NCBI GenBank assembly: GCA_003058495.1
Contig: QBVC01000022.1
Span: forward strand, 62,001-126,000
Origin: a gamma proteobacterium symbiont of Ctena orbiculata
GTDB lineage: Bacteria > Pseudomonadota > Gammaproteobacteria > Chromatiales > Chromatiaceae
DNA length: 64,000 nt
Reading direction: 5' to 3'
Shown here: piece after piece, positions 53,870-63,560 of the stretch
How the letters are laid out: every line of letters starts with the position of its first letter
How positions within the stretch are numbered: position 1 is the stretch's first letter
Program-made: the position numbers and the translations under genes
The notes under the pieces: generated by a model
Told to the model about the DNA's origin: nothing
Databases searched by the model: none
The model's input: only the letters and a program-made list of their open reading frames with translations

Positions 53870-54533
53870 GCAACAGACATATACCGTACTCACAATCGAT
53901 GACCATCCCCTCTTCAGAAAGGGGGTCTCCGATCTGATCGATATGGATGAAACCCTGGAGTTGGTTGGAGAGGCCGCCAACGGACCGGATGGACTGGTGG
54001 TGGCAAAACAGTTCAACCCCGACCTGATTCTGCTCGATATCAACATGAAGGGCATGAACGGTCTCGACACCCTGAAGGCGATCAGGAAGGATGAGATCGA
54101 TTCCAGAGTGCTCATGCTGACCGTATCCGATAACGAGGAGGATGTTCTGACCGCCCTGCGTTTGGGCGCGGACGGTTATCTGCTGAAGGACATGGAACCC
54201 GAGGATATTCTCAAATCGATACGCATGGCAGTGAACGGGGCCCTCGTGATCAGCGATCACCTGACCCAGTTGCTGGCAAAGGCGCTGCGGGACGACGGCA
54301 AGCTTGCGCAGAAGGATCCGGTCTCCACGCTCACCACCAGGGAGAGAGAGATCCTGCAGTGCATAGCCCGGGGCCAGAGCAACAAACAGATTGCCAATGT
54401 CCTGCAAATTTCCGAAGGCACTGTCAAGGTGCATGTCAAGCACCTGCTGAAGAAGCTCAATCTCCACTCCCGGACCGAGGCCGCGGTATGGGCGTTGAAC
54501 GAAGGCGTAACCGCGCTCCGCGATCCCCAATAG
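53862..54533 (+). CDS. narL: Nitrate/nitrite response regulator NarL/NarP-type
   Basis: 223 residues. Receiver domain with phospho-acceptor Asp59 (PDLILLDINMKGMNGLDTLK), switch residues in VLMLTVSDNEEDVLTALRLG and Lys in GYLLKDMEPEDIL. C-terminal LuxR-type HTH: LTTREREILQCIARGQSNKQ then IANVLQISEGTVKVHVKHLL. Translationally coupled to narX. Downstream intergenic DNA has TACC-type heptamers consistent with NarL binding before napF. Confidence 0.93.
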   Translation: MVEQQTYTVLTIDDHPLFRKGVSDLIDMDETLELVGEAANGPDGLVVAKQFNPDLILLDINMKGMNGLDTLKAIRKDEIDSRVLMLTVSDNEEDVLTALRLGADGYLLKDMEPEDILKSIRMAVNGALVISDHLTQLLAKALRDDGKLAQKDPVSTLTTREREILQCIARGQSNKQIANVLQISEGTVKVHVKHLLKKLNLHSRTEAAVWALNEGVTALRDPQ

Positions 54534-54616
54534 CGCCTTCGCGGTGTTGCCAAATGCCGCTCCCGGGGGGCTACCCCGAACGAAATACCCGCTACCCACA
54601 TAGTAGTATCAATGGC

Positions 54617-54632
54617 TACCAAATAATTGGTA
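54617..54632. promoter_or_regulatory. Candidate NarL/NarP 7-2-7 site
   Basis: TACCAAA-TA-ATTGGTA, two inverted TACC heptamers with two bases between, the NarL/NarP dimer geometry. Further TACCC words precede it (about 54572-54596). Upstream of napF by about 120 bp. Confidence 0.5.
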
Positions 54633-54677
54633 ACTTATTGAATATATTAAGAAATTCTTAATTTTTTCTACAAATTC

Positions 54678-54691
54678 TTGATCCGCGTCAA
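54678..54691. promoter_or_regulatory. FNR-like box upstream of napF
   Basis: TTGATCCGCGTCAA matches the FNR consensus TTGATnnnnATCAA at nine of ten positions. Its centre is about 66 bp before the napF start codon. Confidence 0.7.
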
Positions 54692-54750
54692 AGCGGATTC
54701 ACGCCACCGGTGAAACACTCACCCCATTCAAAGGTTTTCGCTCGCAAGGG

Positions 54751-55341
54751 ATGTGCAAGCGGTTTCCCGGATACCTCGATCGAGGCGAAATTGTGCAACC
54801 ATCCATAGACAGATATCAGCTCATCCGTGGCGACCTCAGCGGTCGACGCCGAGAGATCCGCCCGCCCTGGTCGATCGGGGGCGAGGGGCGTTTTATCGAG
54901 CTGTGCAACCGCTGCGGCGAATGCATCAAGGTCTGCCCGACCGGGATTATCAAAAGCGGATCCGGCGGCTTCCCCGCGGTCGATTTCAAGCGCGATCATT
55001 GCACTTTTTGCGGCGATTGCGTGAAGCGCTGTGAACCCAAGGCACTGGCCTTCGCCGAGGATCCGGCCACCCCACCCTGGTCCCTCGGCATTGAGATCGA
55101 TGCCTCCTGTCTCTCACTCAACGGCGTCGTATGCAGAAGTTGCGGCGACATCTGTGAAGAGCGGGCCATTCGTTTCCGGCTGCAGACGGGAGGCCGTTCA
55201 CAACCCCGGCTGGATCTCTCCCTGTGTAGCGGATGCGGCGCCTGTGTCGCCGTCTGCCCGAGTCATTCCATAACCGTTTTACCCACTGTAAACGATCGCG
55301 CGGCATCAAGCCAAAACCGCGAGGAGATTGCCAATCCATGA
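54751..55341 (+). CDS. napF: NapF-type ferredoxin
   Basis: 196 residues from the ATG at 54751; a GTG at 54793 with GAGGCG upstream is an alternative start. Three 4Fe-4S motifs: LCNRCGECIKVCPTG, CTFCGDCVKRCEP and CSGCGACVAVCPS, with a fourth partial cysteine cluster between (CRSCGDICEE). NapF is a cytoplasmic accessory of periplasmic nitrate reductase. Stop overlaps napD ATG by 4 bp. First gene of napFDAGHBC. Confidence 0.95.
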   Translation: MCKRFPGYLDRGEIVQPSIDRYQLIRGDLSGRRREIRPPWSIGGEGRFIELCNRCGECIKVCPTGIIKSGSGGFPAVDFKRDHCTFCGDCVKRCEPKALAFAEDPATPPWSLGIEIDASCLSLNGVVCRSCGDICEERAIRFRLQTGGRSQPRLDLSLCSGCGACVAVCPSHSITVLPTVNDRAASSQNREEIANP

Positions 55342-55607
55342 ATATATGCAGCTTGATAGTCCACACAAAACCGACACACGGAGCAGAAGTATCTGATCGC
55401 CTGCAAAGGTTCCAGGGGGTCGAGGTTCATGGAGGAACCGAGGCTGACAAATTGATTGTCACCATAGAGGACGAGGGTGAATCGATATCACCCGTATCCG
55501 ACACCATGAATGCCCTTCGCGACGTGGAAGGCGTCGTGAGTACTGTTTTGGTTTATCACTATGGCGGTGAAGAGTCGATGGAGGAAATGAACCGTGAAAT
55601 TAACTAG
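55338..55607 (+). CDS. napD: NapD chaperone for NapA
   Basis: 89 residues from the ATG at 55338 that overlaps the napF stop. NapD landmarks [40 protein letters not shown] and [12 protein letters not shown]. It binds the NapA Tat signal and delays export until cofactor is inserted. Overlaps napA by 14 bp. Confidence 0.95.
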   Translation: MNICSLIVHTKPTHGAEVSDRLQRFQGVEVHGGTEADKLIVTIEDEGESISPVSDTMNALRDVEGVVSTVLVYHYGGEESMEEMNREIN

Positions 55608-58164
55608 AAGAGAATTTATCAAAAGCAACGCCGTGGCAGCCGCCGCATCCGTGGCCGGCGTCACCCTGCCGCTGTCCAATGCAACGGCCGCCGATGCGGA
55701 TGACGGTATCCGTTGGGACAAGGCCGCATGCCGCTACTGCGGCACCGGATGCAGCGTCCTGATGGGTGTCAAAGACGGCAAGGTGGTGGCGAGCCAGGGC
55801 GATCCCGACGCGCCGGTAAACAAGGGCCTCAACTGCATCAAGGGCTATTTCCTGCCGAAGATACTCTATGGAGAGGACAGGCTCACCAAGCCCCTGCTGA
55901 GGAAAACCAACGGCAAGTATGACAAGAACGGCAAGTTCGAAGCGGTCTCCTGGGACGAGGCCTTCAAGACCATGGCCGAAAAGTGGATCGCCGCGCGCAA
56001 GGCCAAGGGGCCGAAGGGCGTCGGCATGTTCGGCTCCGGTCAATGGACCGTCTGGGAAGGCTACGCCGCGCAGAAACTGCTGAAGGCCGGCTTCCGCTCC
56101 AACAGCCTGGAACCCAACGCCCGCCACTGCATGGCATCCGCGGTGGGCGCCTTCATGCGCGCCTTCGGCATCGATGAGCCGATGGGCTGCTACGACGATC
56201 TGGAACACGCCGATGTGTTCGTGCTCTGGGGCGCCAACATGGCGGAGATGCACCCGATTCTCTGGTCCCGCCTCACCGACACCCGTCTGACCAAGCCCGG
56301 CTGCGAAGTCCATGTGCTCTCCACCTTCGAGCACCGCTGCTATGAACTGGCGGACAACGGCATGGTCTTCGAACCCCAGACCGACCTGGCGATCCTCAAC
56401 TATATCGCCAACTACATCATCCAGAACAAGGCCTACAACAAGGCGTTCATCGACAAGCACGTCAATTTCACCAAGACTCCCACCGATATCGGCTATGGTC
56501 TGCGCGACAACGATCCCCGGGAGAAGGCGGCGAAAAACCGGGCCAAGGGCAAGCTCACCAAGATCAGCTTCGAAGAGTATGCCAAGTCGGTGGAGCCCTA
56601 CACCCTGGAATATACAGCCAAGCTCTCCAAGGTGCCCAAGGAGAAACTGCTGCGACTGGCCAAGGCCTATGCCGATCCCAAGAAGAAGGTCGCCTCCTAC
56701 TGGACCATGGGCTTCAACCAGCATACCCGCGGCGTCTGGGTCAACGGCCTCTGCTACAACGTCCATCTGCTGATGGGCAAGATCTCCGAGCCCGGCAACA
56801 GCCCCTTCTCCCTCACCGGCCAGCCCTCCGCCTGCGGTACCGCCCGCGAGGTCGGCACCTTCACCCACAGGCTGCCCGCCGACCTGGTGACCAAGAAGGA
56901 CGCCCACTGCAAGTTCGCCGAGAAGACCTGGAAGCTGCCGGCAGGCACCATTCCCCGCGCCAACGGCAAGACGGACGGCGCCGATCAGAGCGACATCAGC
57001 GGCAAGCCCATGGGTCCGACACTGATCCATGCGGTGGCCATGCACCGGGCGCTGAACGACGGCAAGATGAACACCTTCTGGGTCATGTGCAACAACAACA
57101 TGCAGGCCGCCGCCAACATGAACGACGAGAGCTATCCCGGTTGGCGCAACCCGGACAACTTCATCACCGTCTCCGATCCCTATCCCACGGTTTCGGCCCA
57201 GGCCGCCGACCTGATCCTGCCCACCGCGATGTGGATCGAGAAGGAGGGCGCCTACGGCAACGCCGAGCGCCGCACCCAGTTCTGGCGTCAGCAGGTTGGC
57301 GCGCCGGGCGAGGCGAAATCGGATGTCTGGCAGGTCATGGAGTTCTCCAAGTATGTCAAGGTCAAGGATGTCTGGCCCGAGGACCTGATCGCCAAGATGC
57401 CGGAATATGCCGACAAGACCCTCTACGACGTGCTCTACGCCAACGGCCAGGTGAACAAGTTCCCGGTTGAGCAGGTCACCGACAGCCGCGGCAACAAGTA
57501 CGCCAACGACGAGTCGGCCGACTTCGGCTTCTATGTGCAGAAGGGCCTGTTCGAGGAGTATCGCCTCTTCAACTCCGTCGACGGCATCCCCAAGAAGGGT
57601 CACGAGATGGCCGACTTCGACGCCTATCACAAGGTCCGCGGCATGCGCTGGCCGGTGATCGACGGCAAGGAGACCCTGTGGCGCTTCCGCGAAGGCTACG
57701 ATCCCCATGTCGCCAAGGGCGAAGGCGTGAAGTTCTACGGCAAGCCGGACGGCAAGGCCAACATCATCACCGCGCCCTACGAACCCGCCGCCGAGCCGCC
57801 GGACAAAGAGTACGATCTCTGGCTCTGCACCGGCCGTGTGCTGGAGCACTGGCACTCAGGCTCCATGACCCGTCGCGTGCCCGAGCTCTATCGCGCGGTA
57901 CCCGACGCGGTGGTCTACATGCATCCGAAGGACGCCAAGAAACGCCGTCTGCGCAACGGTGCGCTGGCCAAGCTCACCAGCCGTCGCGGCGAGATCGTGT
58001 GCAAGGTCGACACCAAGGGCCGCAACAAGTGTCCGGAGGGGCTGGTCTTCGTGCCCTGGTTCGATGCGGGACGCCTGGTCAACAAGCTGACCCTCGACCA
58101 GACCGATCCGCTCTCGAAAGAGACGGACTACAAGAAGTGCGGGGTGAAGATCACGCGCGCTTAG
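55594..58164 (+). CDS. napA: Periplasmic nitrate reductase catalytic subunit NapA
   Basis: 856 residues, family-typical. Tat signal with [15 protein letters not shown]. The [4Fe-4S] ligands Cys46, Cys49, Cys53 and Cys81 and the molybdenum-ligand Cys179 ([13 protein letters not shown]) are present. The molybdopterin guanine dinucleotide binding regions are intact ([40 protein letters not shown]). Reduces nitrate to nitrite in the periplasm with electrons from NapB/NapC and NapGH. Requires molybdopterin; moaA is at the end of the same gene run. Confidence 0.98.
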   Translation: MKLTRREFIKSNAVAAAASVAGVTLPLSNATAADADDGIRWDKAACRYCGTGCSVLMGVKDGKVVASQGDPDAPVNKGLNCIKGYFLPKILYGEDRLTKPLLRKTNGKYDKNGKFEAVSWDEAFKTMAEKWIAARKAKGPKGVGMFGSGQWTVWEGYAAQKLLKAGFRSNSLEPNARHCMASAVGAFMRAFGIDEPMGCYDDLEHADVFVLWGANMAEMHPILWSRLTDTRLTKPGCEVHVLSTFEHRCYELADNGMVFEPQTDLAILNYIANYIIQNKAYNKAFIDKHVNFTKTPTDIGYGLRDNDPREKAAKNRAKGKLTKISFEEYAKSVEPYTLEYTAKLSKVPKEKLLRLAKAYADPKKKVASYWTMGFNQHTRGVWVNGLCYNVHLLMGKISEPGNSPFSLTGQPSACGTAREVGTFTHRLPADLVTKKDAHCKFAEKTWKLPAGTIPRANGKTDGADQSDISGKPMGPTLIHAVAMHRALNDGKMNTFWVMCNNNMQAAANMNDESYPGWRNPDNFITVSDPYPTVSAQAADLILPTAMWIEKEGAYGNAERRTQFWRQQVGAPGEAKSDVWQVMEFSKYVKVKDVWPEDLIAKMPEYADKTLYDVLYANGQVNKFPVEQVTDSRGNKYANDESADFGFYVQKGLFEEYRLFNSVDGIPKKGHEMADFDAYHKVRGMRWPVIDGKETLWRFREGYDPHVAKGEGVKFYGKPDGKANIITAPYEPAAEPPDKEYDLWLCTGRVLEHWHSGSMTRRVPELYRAVPDAVVYMHPKDAKKRRLRNGALAKLTSRRGEIVCKVDTKGRNKCPEGLVFVPWFDAGRLVNKLTLDQTDPLSKETDYKKCGVKITRA

Positions 58165-58186
58165 CGGGCATTGAACCCGGGTTATC

Positions 58187-58288
58187 GGTGGGGCATGGCC
58201 CCACCCTACCCGAACCCCAGGCAGGGGTGCCTGTCCCGAGAACCCCAGGACAGGCGGGCAACCCTGTAGGGTGGGGCCCTGCCCCACC
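58187..58288. repeat. Paired GC hairpins between napA and napG
   Basis: Two hairpins with the same 8-bp stem GGTGGGGC/GCCCCACC at 58187-58205 and 58270-58288. The outer flanks also pair over 12 bp (GCCCCACCCTAC at 58198-58209 and GTAGGGTGGGGC at 58266-58277). Intercistronic, 22 bp after the napA stop; may stabilise or attenuate the transcript. Confidence 0.8.
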
Positions 58289-58340
58289 AAACAGCCGAAC
58301 ATGAGGGCGCAAAGGAAACAGCATCGCAACTGAGTAACCG

Positions 58341-59198
58341 ATGACGGACACAGAGAGAAAAAACGAGATCAACCGCAGGCAGTTCCTGGGCAACATGCTC
58401 AAGACCGCCTGCAGCGTCGGACTGGTTGGCCTGGGACTGGGTGCCTACTCGAAACGGGCATCGTCACTGCCGGCGAGCTATATCCGACCCCCCGGCGCCC
58501 TGCCGGAGGAGGAGTTTCTCGGCACCTGCATCCGCTGCGGCCTCTGCGTGCGCGACTGTCCCTACGACATCCTGTTTCTGGGAGAGGTCGGTGACCAGGT
58601 GCCCACCGGGACGCCCTACTTCGTGGCCCGCACCGGGCCCTGTGAGATGTGCGAGGAGATCCCCTGCGTGGTGGCCTGCCCCACCAACGCCCTCGATCAC
58701 GAGCTGAAGGACATCGAGGATTCGCGGATGGGCCTGGCGGTGCTCATCGACCAGGAGAACTGCATCGCCTTCCATGGGCTGCGTTGCGAGGTCTGCTTCA
58801 ACGTCTGTCCGATCCGCAATCGCGCCATCACCCTGGACATGCAGCACAACACCCGCTCAGGCAAGCATGCCCTGTTCATTCCCGTGGTCCACTCCGACGC
58901 CTGCACCGGCTGCGGCCTCTGCGAGCGCGCCTGCATCCTCGAAGAGGCGGCGATCAAGGTCTTCCCGACCCACCTGGCCAAGGGCGAACTGGGCAAGCAC
59001 TACCGCCTGGGATGGGAGGAGAAAGAGAAGGCTGGAGGCGCATTGGTCACACCCGACACCGAGCACCGCTACAACCTCCCCGAAGGGGTGAGATACGAGC
59101 TCCAGGGTGAAGGGTTGATCATCGAAGAGGGAGCGCAGCAGACCCCCTTCTCCGCCAATCCCCTGGATACACTCAATAGCGGTTTCATGGATAAGTAG
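58341..59198 (+). CDS. napG: NapG ferredoxin-type quinol dehydrogenase subunit
   Basis: 285 residues. Tat-type N terminus (INRRQFLGNMLKTACSVGLV), then four 4Fe-4S clusters: CIRCGLCVRDCP, CEMCEEIPCVVACP, CEVCFNVCP and CTGCGLCERACI. Works with membrane NapH to pass electrons from quinol to NapC/NapB. One base separates its stop from napH. Confidence 0.96.
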   Translation: MTDTERKNEINRRQFLGNMLKTACSVGLVGLGLGAYSKRASSLPASYIRPPGALPEEEFLGTCIRCGLCVRDCPYDILFLGEVGDQVPTGTPYFVARTGPCEMCEEIPCVVACPTNALDHELKDIEDSRMGLAVLIDQENCIAFHGLRCEVCFNVCPIRNRAITLDMQHNTRSGKHALFIPVVHSDACTGCGLCERACILEEAAIKVFPTHLAKGELGKHYRLGWEEKEKAGGALVTPDTEHRYNLPEGVRYELQGEGLIIEEGAQQTPFSANPLDTLNSGFMDK

Positions 59199-59199
59199 C

Positions 59200-60108
59200 A
59201 TGTTGGACATGAAGACATTGGGTCACGACGCCATCGCCGAAAAAGGCAGGTTCAATGCCCACAAGTACCTGATCCTGAGGCGCCTGAGTCAACTCGGGAT
59301 CCTGGCGCTGTTTCTTGCCGGCCCCTGGCTCGGTATCTGGATCGTGAAAGGCAATCTGGCCTACAGTCTGACCCTGGATTTCCTGCCGCTGACCGATCCC
59401 TATGTGCTGCTGCAGGGAAGTCTTTCGGGTGTGGTGCCGGAGACCACGGCCATCATCGGCGTGGTCATCGTACTGCTCTTCTACTTCCTGGTGGGGGGCC
59501 GGGTCTACTGCTCCTGGGTCTGCCCGGTCAACATGGTCACCGACCTGGCAGCCTGGCTGCGGCGCAAACTGGGTATACGGACAACCTCGCAGCTGTCGCG
59601 CAGTACCCGTTTCTGGATGCTGGGACTGACCCTGATCCTGCCGTTTGCCGTTGCCGGCGGCATCGTCTGGGAGCTGGTCAATCCGGTCTCCATGATGTTC
59701 CGCGGCATCGTCTTCGGCATGGGCGCGGCCTGGGTGATGGTGCTGGGTATCTTCCTGTTCGATCTGATCGTGGCGAAGGACGGCTGGTGCGGCCACATCT
59801 GTCCGGTGGGGGCCTTCTACAACCTGGTCGGCAGCAGGAGCCTGCTGCGGGTAAATGCCGTGCAGCGCCAGGCCTGCAACGATTGCATGGAGTGCTACGT
59901 GGTCTGCCCTGAACCGCAGGTGATCAAGCCGGCGCTGAAGGGGGAGGAGAAGGGCGCATCGCCGGTGATTCTCTCGTCCGACTGCACCAACTGCGGGCGC
60001 TGTATCGATATCTGCGCAAAGGATGTCTTCAGCTACGGCGGTCGTCGAAGCAAATCGATCGAAGTCTACAAGCGTGAAGGTGAAATCAATCCGGGTGTCC
60101 AGGCATGA
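59200..60108 (+). CDS. napH: NapH membrane quinol dehydrogenase subunit
   Basis: 302 residues with four predicted membrane helices (LSQLGILALFLAGPWLGIWI, TAIIGVVIVLLFYFLVGG, MLGLTLILPFAVAGGIVW, AWVMVLGIFLFDLIV). The membrane CSWVCPVN and CGHICPVG motifs are followed by C-terminal 4Fe-4S clusters CNDCMECYVVCP and CTNCGRCIDICA. Pairs with NapG. Confidence 0.96.
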   Translation: MLDMKTLGHDAIAEKGRFNAHKYLILRRLSQLGILALFLAGPWLGIWIVKGNLAYSLTLDFLPLTDPYVLLQGSLSGVVPETTAIIGVVIVLLFYFLVGGRVYCSWVCPVNMVTDLAAWLRRKLGIRTTSQLSRSTRFWMLGLTLILPFAVAGGIVWELVNPVSMMFRGIVFGMGAAWVMVLGIFLFDLIVAKDGWCGHICPVGAFYNLVGSRSLLRVNAVQRQACNDCMECYVVCPEPQVIKPALKGEEKGASPVILSSDCTNCGRCIDICAKDVFSYGGRRSKSIEVYKREGEINPGVQA

Positions 60109-60157
60109 CCGGCACCACTAACCAATTCTGTTAATGAGAGTGATGATGGAGAAAGGT

Positions 60158-60583
60158 ATGAAAAAGATCGCATTACTAACCGTTGCGGCAATAACAACCA
60201 TGTTTCTGTCGACAGCGTTGCTGGCTGACGTTCAATCGCTGCGCGGCGACAAGCTCGACACGATGGCGAAAAAACCCGCTGACATGAAGCTGCTGAATGT
60301 CAAAGGGGGCATCGAACGCAGCTTCAAACTGCAGCCGCCGATGGTGCCCCATGAGGTGGACAAGTATGAGGTCAATCTCAAGAACAACGGCTGCATGAAG
60401 TGCCACAGCGAGGAGACCTACGAAAAAGAGAAGGCGCCGAAGGTAGGCGACAGCCACTATGAGGATCGTGACGGCAAGGTCCTGAAGACCATCTCCAGCC
60501 GGCGTTACTTCTGCAACCAGTGTCATGCGCCCCAGATGGGTGCGGACCCCCTGGTGCAAAACAATTTTCAAGGTGCCAAATAG
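60158..60583 (+). CDS. napB: NapB diheme cytochrome c
   Basis: 141 residues from the ATG at 60158 with GGAGAAAGG upstream; other in-frame ATGs lie before it. Signal peptide MKKIALLTVAAITTMFLSTA. Two heme c sites, CMKCH and CNQCH. Electron-transfer subunit of NapAB in the periplasm. Motifs QPPMVPHEVDKYEVNLKNNG and RRYFCNQCHAPQMGADPLVQ are typical NapB. Confidence 0.97.
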   Translation: MKKIALLTVAAITTMFLSTALLADVQSLRGDKLDTMAKKPADMKLLNVKGGIERSFKLQPPMVPHEVDKYEVNLKNNGCMKCHSEETYEKEKAPKVGDSHYEDRDGKVLKTISSRRYFCNQCHAPQMGADPLVQNNFQGAK

Positions 60584-60663
60584 TATTCAGCCGGATCGGG
60601 TCGCCTCGCACGGAGGCGGCCGCGATTCACTGAATTGCAGTAGCCAAGACAACCGGTGTAACT

Positions 60664-61236
60664 ATGAACGAGAGTAAGAAAAAAGGCGGCCTGTTCCTGA
60701 TAGCTGTCGGCATCGTTGCCGGCATCATACTCTGGGGCGGATTCAATACCGCAATGGAGATGACGAATACCGAGACCTTCTGTATCTCTTGCCATGAAAT
60801 GGAACAGACGGTCTACCAGGAGTTGCAGGAGACGATCCATTTCACCAACAGGACCGGTGTGCGCGCCACCTGCCCGGACTGCCATGTACCCAAGGAGTGG
60901 ATACACAAGTTCGTGCGCAAGATTCAGGCGACCAACGAGCTCTACCACAAGATGATGGGGACCATCGACACACCGGAGAAGTACGAAGCGAAACGCCTGG
61001 AACTGGCGCAGAACGTATGGCGTTCCATGAAGAAGACCGATTCACGGGAGTGCCGCAACTGCCACAAATTCATCTCCATGGACCTGGACAGGCAGACTCC
61101 GCGTAGTGCCGAGCAGCACGATACCCACTACTGGGACGCGGTGGACGGCAAGGAACCGCAGAAAACCTGCATCGATTGCCATAAAGGGGTTGCCCATTCG
61201 CTCCCCGAGGGCTTTGACCCGAATGCCGAGTATTGA
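60664..61236 (+). CDS. napC: NapC tetraheme quinol dehydrogenase
   Basis: 190 residues. N-terminal anchor helix (KGGLFLIAVGIVAGIILWGG) and four CxxCH heme sites: CISCH, CPDCH, CRNCH and CIDCH. NapC/NirT family, membrane-bound quinol oxidase that feeds NapB. Length matches NapC. Last nap gene; moaA follows after about 115 bp. Confidence 0.97.
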   Translation: MNESKKKGGLFLIAVGIVAGIILWGGFNTAMEMTNTETFCISCHEMEQTVYQELQETIHFTNRTGVRATCPDCHVPKEWIHKFVRKIQATNELYHKMMGTIDTPEKYEAKRLELAQNVWRSMKKTDSRECRNCHKFISMDLDRQTPRSAEQHDTHYWDAVDGKEPQKTCIDCHKGVAHSLPEGFDPNAEY

Positions 61237-61350
61237 AATGCCGTTGCCGGTAGCCTATATAAATGTGTTGACAGCTCCGGCAATCTCGGTTGATGATGCC
61301 CTTACCGAGTAGTGCTAAACGACCTATTAACACGAACGGGTAAAGCGACC

Positions 61351-62325
61351 ATGCTAAGTGACCCCTTCGGCAGACGGATCGAATATCTGCGCCTGTCGGT
61401 TACAGATCGCTGCGATTTTCGCTGTTTCTATTGCCTGCCAAGAAGTCATAGAGACTTCGAAATGCCGGACGATTGGCTCACCACCGACGAGATCGAGCGG
61501 CTGGTTGCCCAGTTTGCCGCGCTCGGCGTGAAACATGTCCGGCTCACCGGCGGCGAACCCCTGGTACGCAAGGGAGTGGACGAGATAGCGCGGCGCATCG
61601 CCGGGCTGCCCGGCATCGAAGAACTCTCTCTGAGCACCAATGCATCGCGCCTGGACCGGTTTGCCGAACAGCTGAGCCGCGCCGGTGTGAGCCGGCTCAA
61701 TATCAGCCTCGATTCCCTCAATGAGGAGAAATTCCTTGAGATCACCGGCAGCCGGCTGCAACCGGTCCTGGCAGGCATAGCGCGTGCACAGGCATCCGGC
61801 ATGTCGCCGATCAAGATCAACATGGTCGTCATGCGCGGCATCAACGACGATGAAGTCGAAAGCATGATCGAGTACTGCATGGAGCACCACCTCACCCTGC
61901 GCTTTATCGAAACCATGCCGGTCGGACAGGGCGGACAGGCCGCCTCCGAGCACTACATGCCGCTTTCTGAAATCGAGGAGCGTCTCAAAAGGCGTTACCG
62001 GCTGGGTGCCGCCGCCATGCGCGGCAGCGGCCCGGCGCGCTATTTCCGCATCGACGACTCCGGTCTGGTGATCGGTTTCATTACCCCGCAATCACAACAC
62101 TTCTGCGACACTTGCAACCGGGTGCGGGTCTCCGTATCCGGCGATCTCCACCTCTGCCTCGGGCAGGAAGAGAAGTTGGAGCTGCGGCCCCTGATGCGCA
62201 GCGGCGCAACGGATGAAGCCATTCAACAGGCGATTCGCGACGCCATCGCACGCAAACCGCAACGGCACCATTTCCACGAAGCCCCCACCGCGATCATTCG
62301 ACCGATGTCGGCCCTCGGCGGTTGA
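61351..62325 (+). CDS. moaA: GTP 3',8-cyclase MoaA (molybdopterin precursor synthesis)
   Basis: 324 residues from the ATG at 61351; the in-frame codons before it lack a ribosome site. Radical SAM cluster Cys21, Cys25 and Cys28 (CDFRCFYC), GGEPLVRKGVDEIARRI, and the C-terminal 4Fe-4S cluster residues CDTCNRVRVSVSGDLHLC. Ends MSALGG with the required terminal Gly-Gly. Converts GTP to the precursor of cyclic pyranopterin. Placement after nap suggests cofactor supply for NapA. Confidence 0.95.
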   Translation: MLSDPFGRRIEYLRLSVTDRCDFRCFYCLPRSHRDFEMPDDWLTTDEIERLVAQFAALGVKHVRLTGGEPLVRKGVDEIARRIAGLPGIEELSLSTNASRLDRFAEQLSRAGVSRLNISLDSLNEEKFLEITGSRLQPVLAGIARAQASGMSPIKINMVVMRGINDDEVESMIEYCMEHHLTLRFIETMPVGQGGQAASEHYMPLSEIEERLKRRYRLGAAAMRGSGPARYFRIDDSGLVIGFITPQSQHFCDTCNRVRVSVSGDLHLCLGQEEKLELRPLMRSGATDEAIQQAIRDAIARKPQRHHFHEAPTAIIRPMSALGG

Positions 62326-62331
62326 ACTGCA

Positions 62332-62529
62332 TCAACCCAAGGCTTTGTACAGCGCACCCTTCTTTTTCGTGGGGGGCAGTAGCAAGACATCAACACCGAT
62401 CTGGTGGGGGGTATAGAGCGTGGTGCGAATCAACCAACCACCGCCAGGAACCCGAGCCTGTTCGGTCATACTCCTGATGTGTGTCGTGTCGTCATACTGG
62501 TCTTCAACGACTTCGTATTCAAGTTTCAT
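62332..62529 (-). CDS. Small hypothetical protein
   Basis: 65 residues from the ATG at 62529, preceded by GAGGGGGT. Sequence starts MKLEYEVVEDQYDDTTHIRS and ends LLPPTKKKGALYKALG. No signal or membrane segment. Convergent with moaA, 6 bp between stop codons. Function unknown; the ribosome site supports it. Confidence 0.55.
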   Translation of the reverse strand: MKLEYEVVEDQYDDTTHIRSMTEQARVPGGGWLIRTTLYTPHQIGVDVLLLPPTKKKGALYKALG

Positions 62530-62648
62530 GATACCCCCTCCGCATGTCCGATTTCTAAAACACTCGTGTAGATAAGCATAGGCCAGAATCAGGGGAGGGA
62601 CTGCCGATAGTCTACTCAGGAAGAGAAGCGCATGAATGAACAAAAACG

Positions 62649-62672
62649 AAAAAAACCCAGGCTAGCGCCGGG
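62649..62672 (-). terminator. Intrinsic terminator of the VPxPA-CTERM protein gene
   Basis: On the minus strand a CCCGGC/GCCTGGG stem with one bulge and a short loop is followed by seven T residues, about 35 bp beyond the stop codon at 62706. Confidence 0.7.
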
Positions 62673-62705
62673 CCTCCCGATGACCGCAGGGTTTGTATCC
62701 AGCGG

Positions 62706-63293
62706 TTAGGTTTTACGCCTCGAAAGTCCGAACAGCGCCAGCATGCCGGTTGCGAAAAGCCACATGGCGGCAGGGATTGGAACAACCGATGTATTCACAT
62801 CGATGGACCAATTCAACGAATAGGGCCCCGAATCGTCCGCTTGCTCGCCAAACATTGAAATACTGTATATCCCCGGCCCCAGAAAAGCGTCCACTAAATT
62901 GCCACTCGATGCATCGGCGATCAAGGACGCTGAGATATGATCAGTTGAAGCATCCCTGAGGCTGAAGCTCGGATTGAATCCCGTCGGCCCTTCAACGTTC
63001 GATGTGGTTACGAATAGGCTGTCGATCAGGGCGCCACTGCCGACCTCGAGCAGAAAGCTGTCTTGCGAATCGGTTCCCACGCTCATATTGCAATTATAGG
63101 TATCGGCCAGACATTCACCGGACAAGGAACCGGTGATTGTGTTCGCGCCAATCTCCAACGATCCGACCGTATAGGCAGAAGCGGCAAAACTTACGCTTCC
63201 GGGAAAGTCATTCATACCTTCAGTGATGTAAATCGCCTGTGCATTGCCTGCGAGAATCAAGGACAAACAGAAAACCATCAATGATTTATTCAC
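62706..63293 (-). CDS. VPxPA-CTERM sorting-domain surface protein
   Basis: 195 residues from a GTG at 63293 with GGAGG 7 bases upstream; an ATG 15 codons earlier lacks such a site. Signal peptide SLMVFCLSLILAGNAQA. The mature part is a secreted beta-rich domain (ITGSLSGECLADTYNCNMSV). The C terminus VVPIPAAMWLFATGMLALFG then LSRRKT is a VPxPA-CTERM sorting signal: motif, hydrophobic helix and basic end. It implies an exosortase elsewhere in the genome. Function unknown. Confidence 0.8.
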   Translation of the reverse strand: MNKSLMVFCLSLILAGNAQAIYITEGMNDFPGSVSFAASAYTVGSLEIGANTITGSLSGECLADTYNCNMSVGTDSQDSFLLEVGSGALIDSLFVTTSNVEGPTGFNPSFSLRDASTDHISASLIADASSGNLVDAFLGPGIYSISMFGEQADDSGPYSLNWSIDVNTSVVPIPAAMWLFATGMLALFGLSRRKT

Positions 63294-63560
63294 CAGATTC
63301 CTCCATGAAATGATCGAACCGATCGAACGATTGGCCAATACCCCGCTAATACTCCACTCAACCAGTCACTGGATATCCTTCTTGAGCGTCAGCAAGAACA
63401 GCCAGCCGCCCATGGCAATCGCGCTCTCTAAGCGACCTGCTCAGCCAAGCGCCTCCATTGACTATCTATAAGCCAAAGGGATCCTATAATCAAAAAAGAA
63501 ACTAAATAACGTTCAACTTAAACCGGGCCCAATCCCATTTCGATCAGGCTTGAAGCTGAA

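Noticed and set aside
55600..57855. 751-residue minus-strand frame opposite napA
   Set aside because: Antisense shadow of a GC-rich real gene; composition is His/Gly/Val/Leu-rich with no family pattern.
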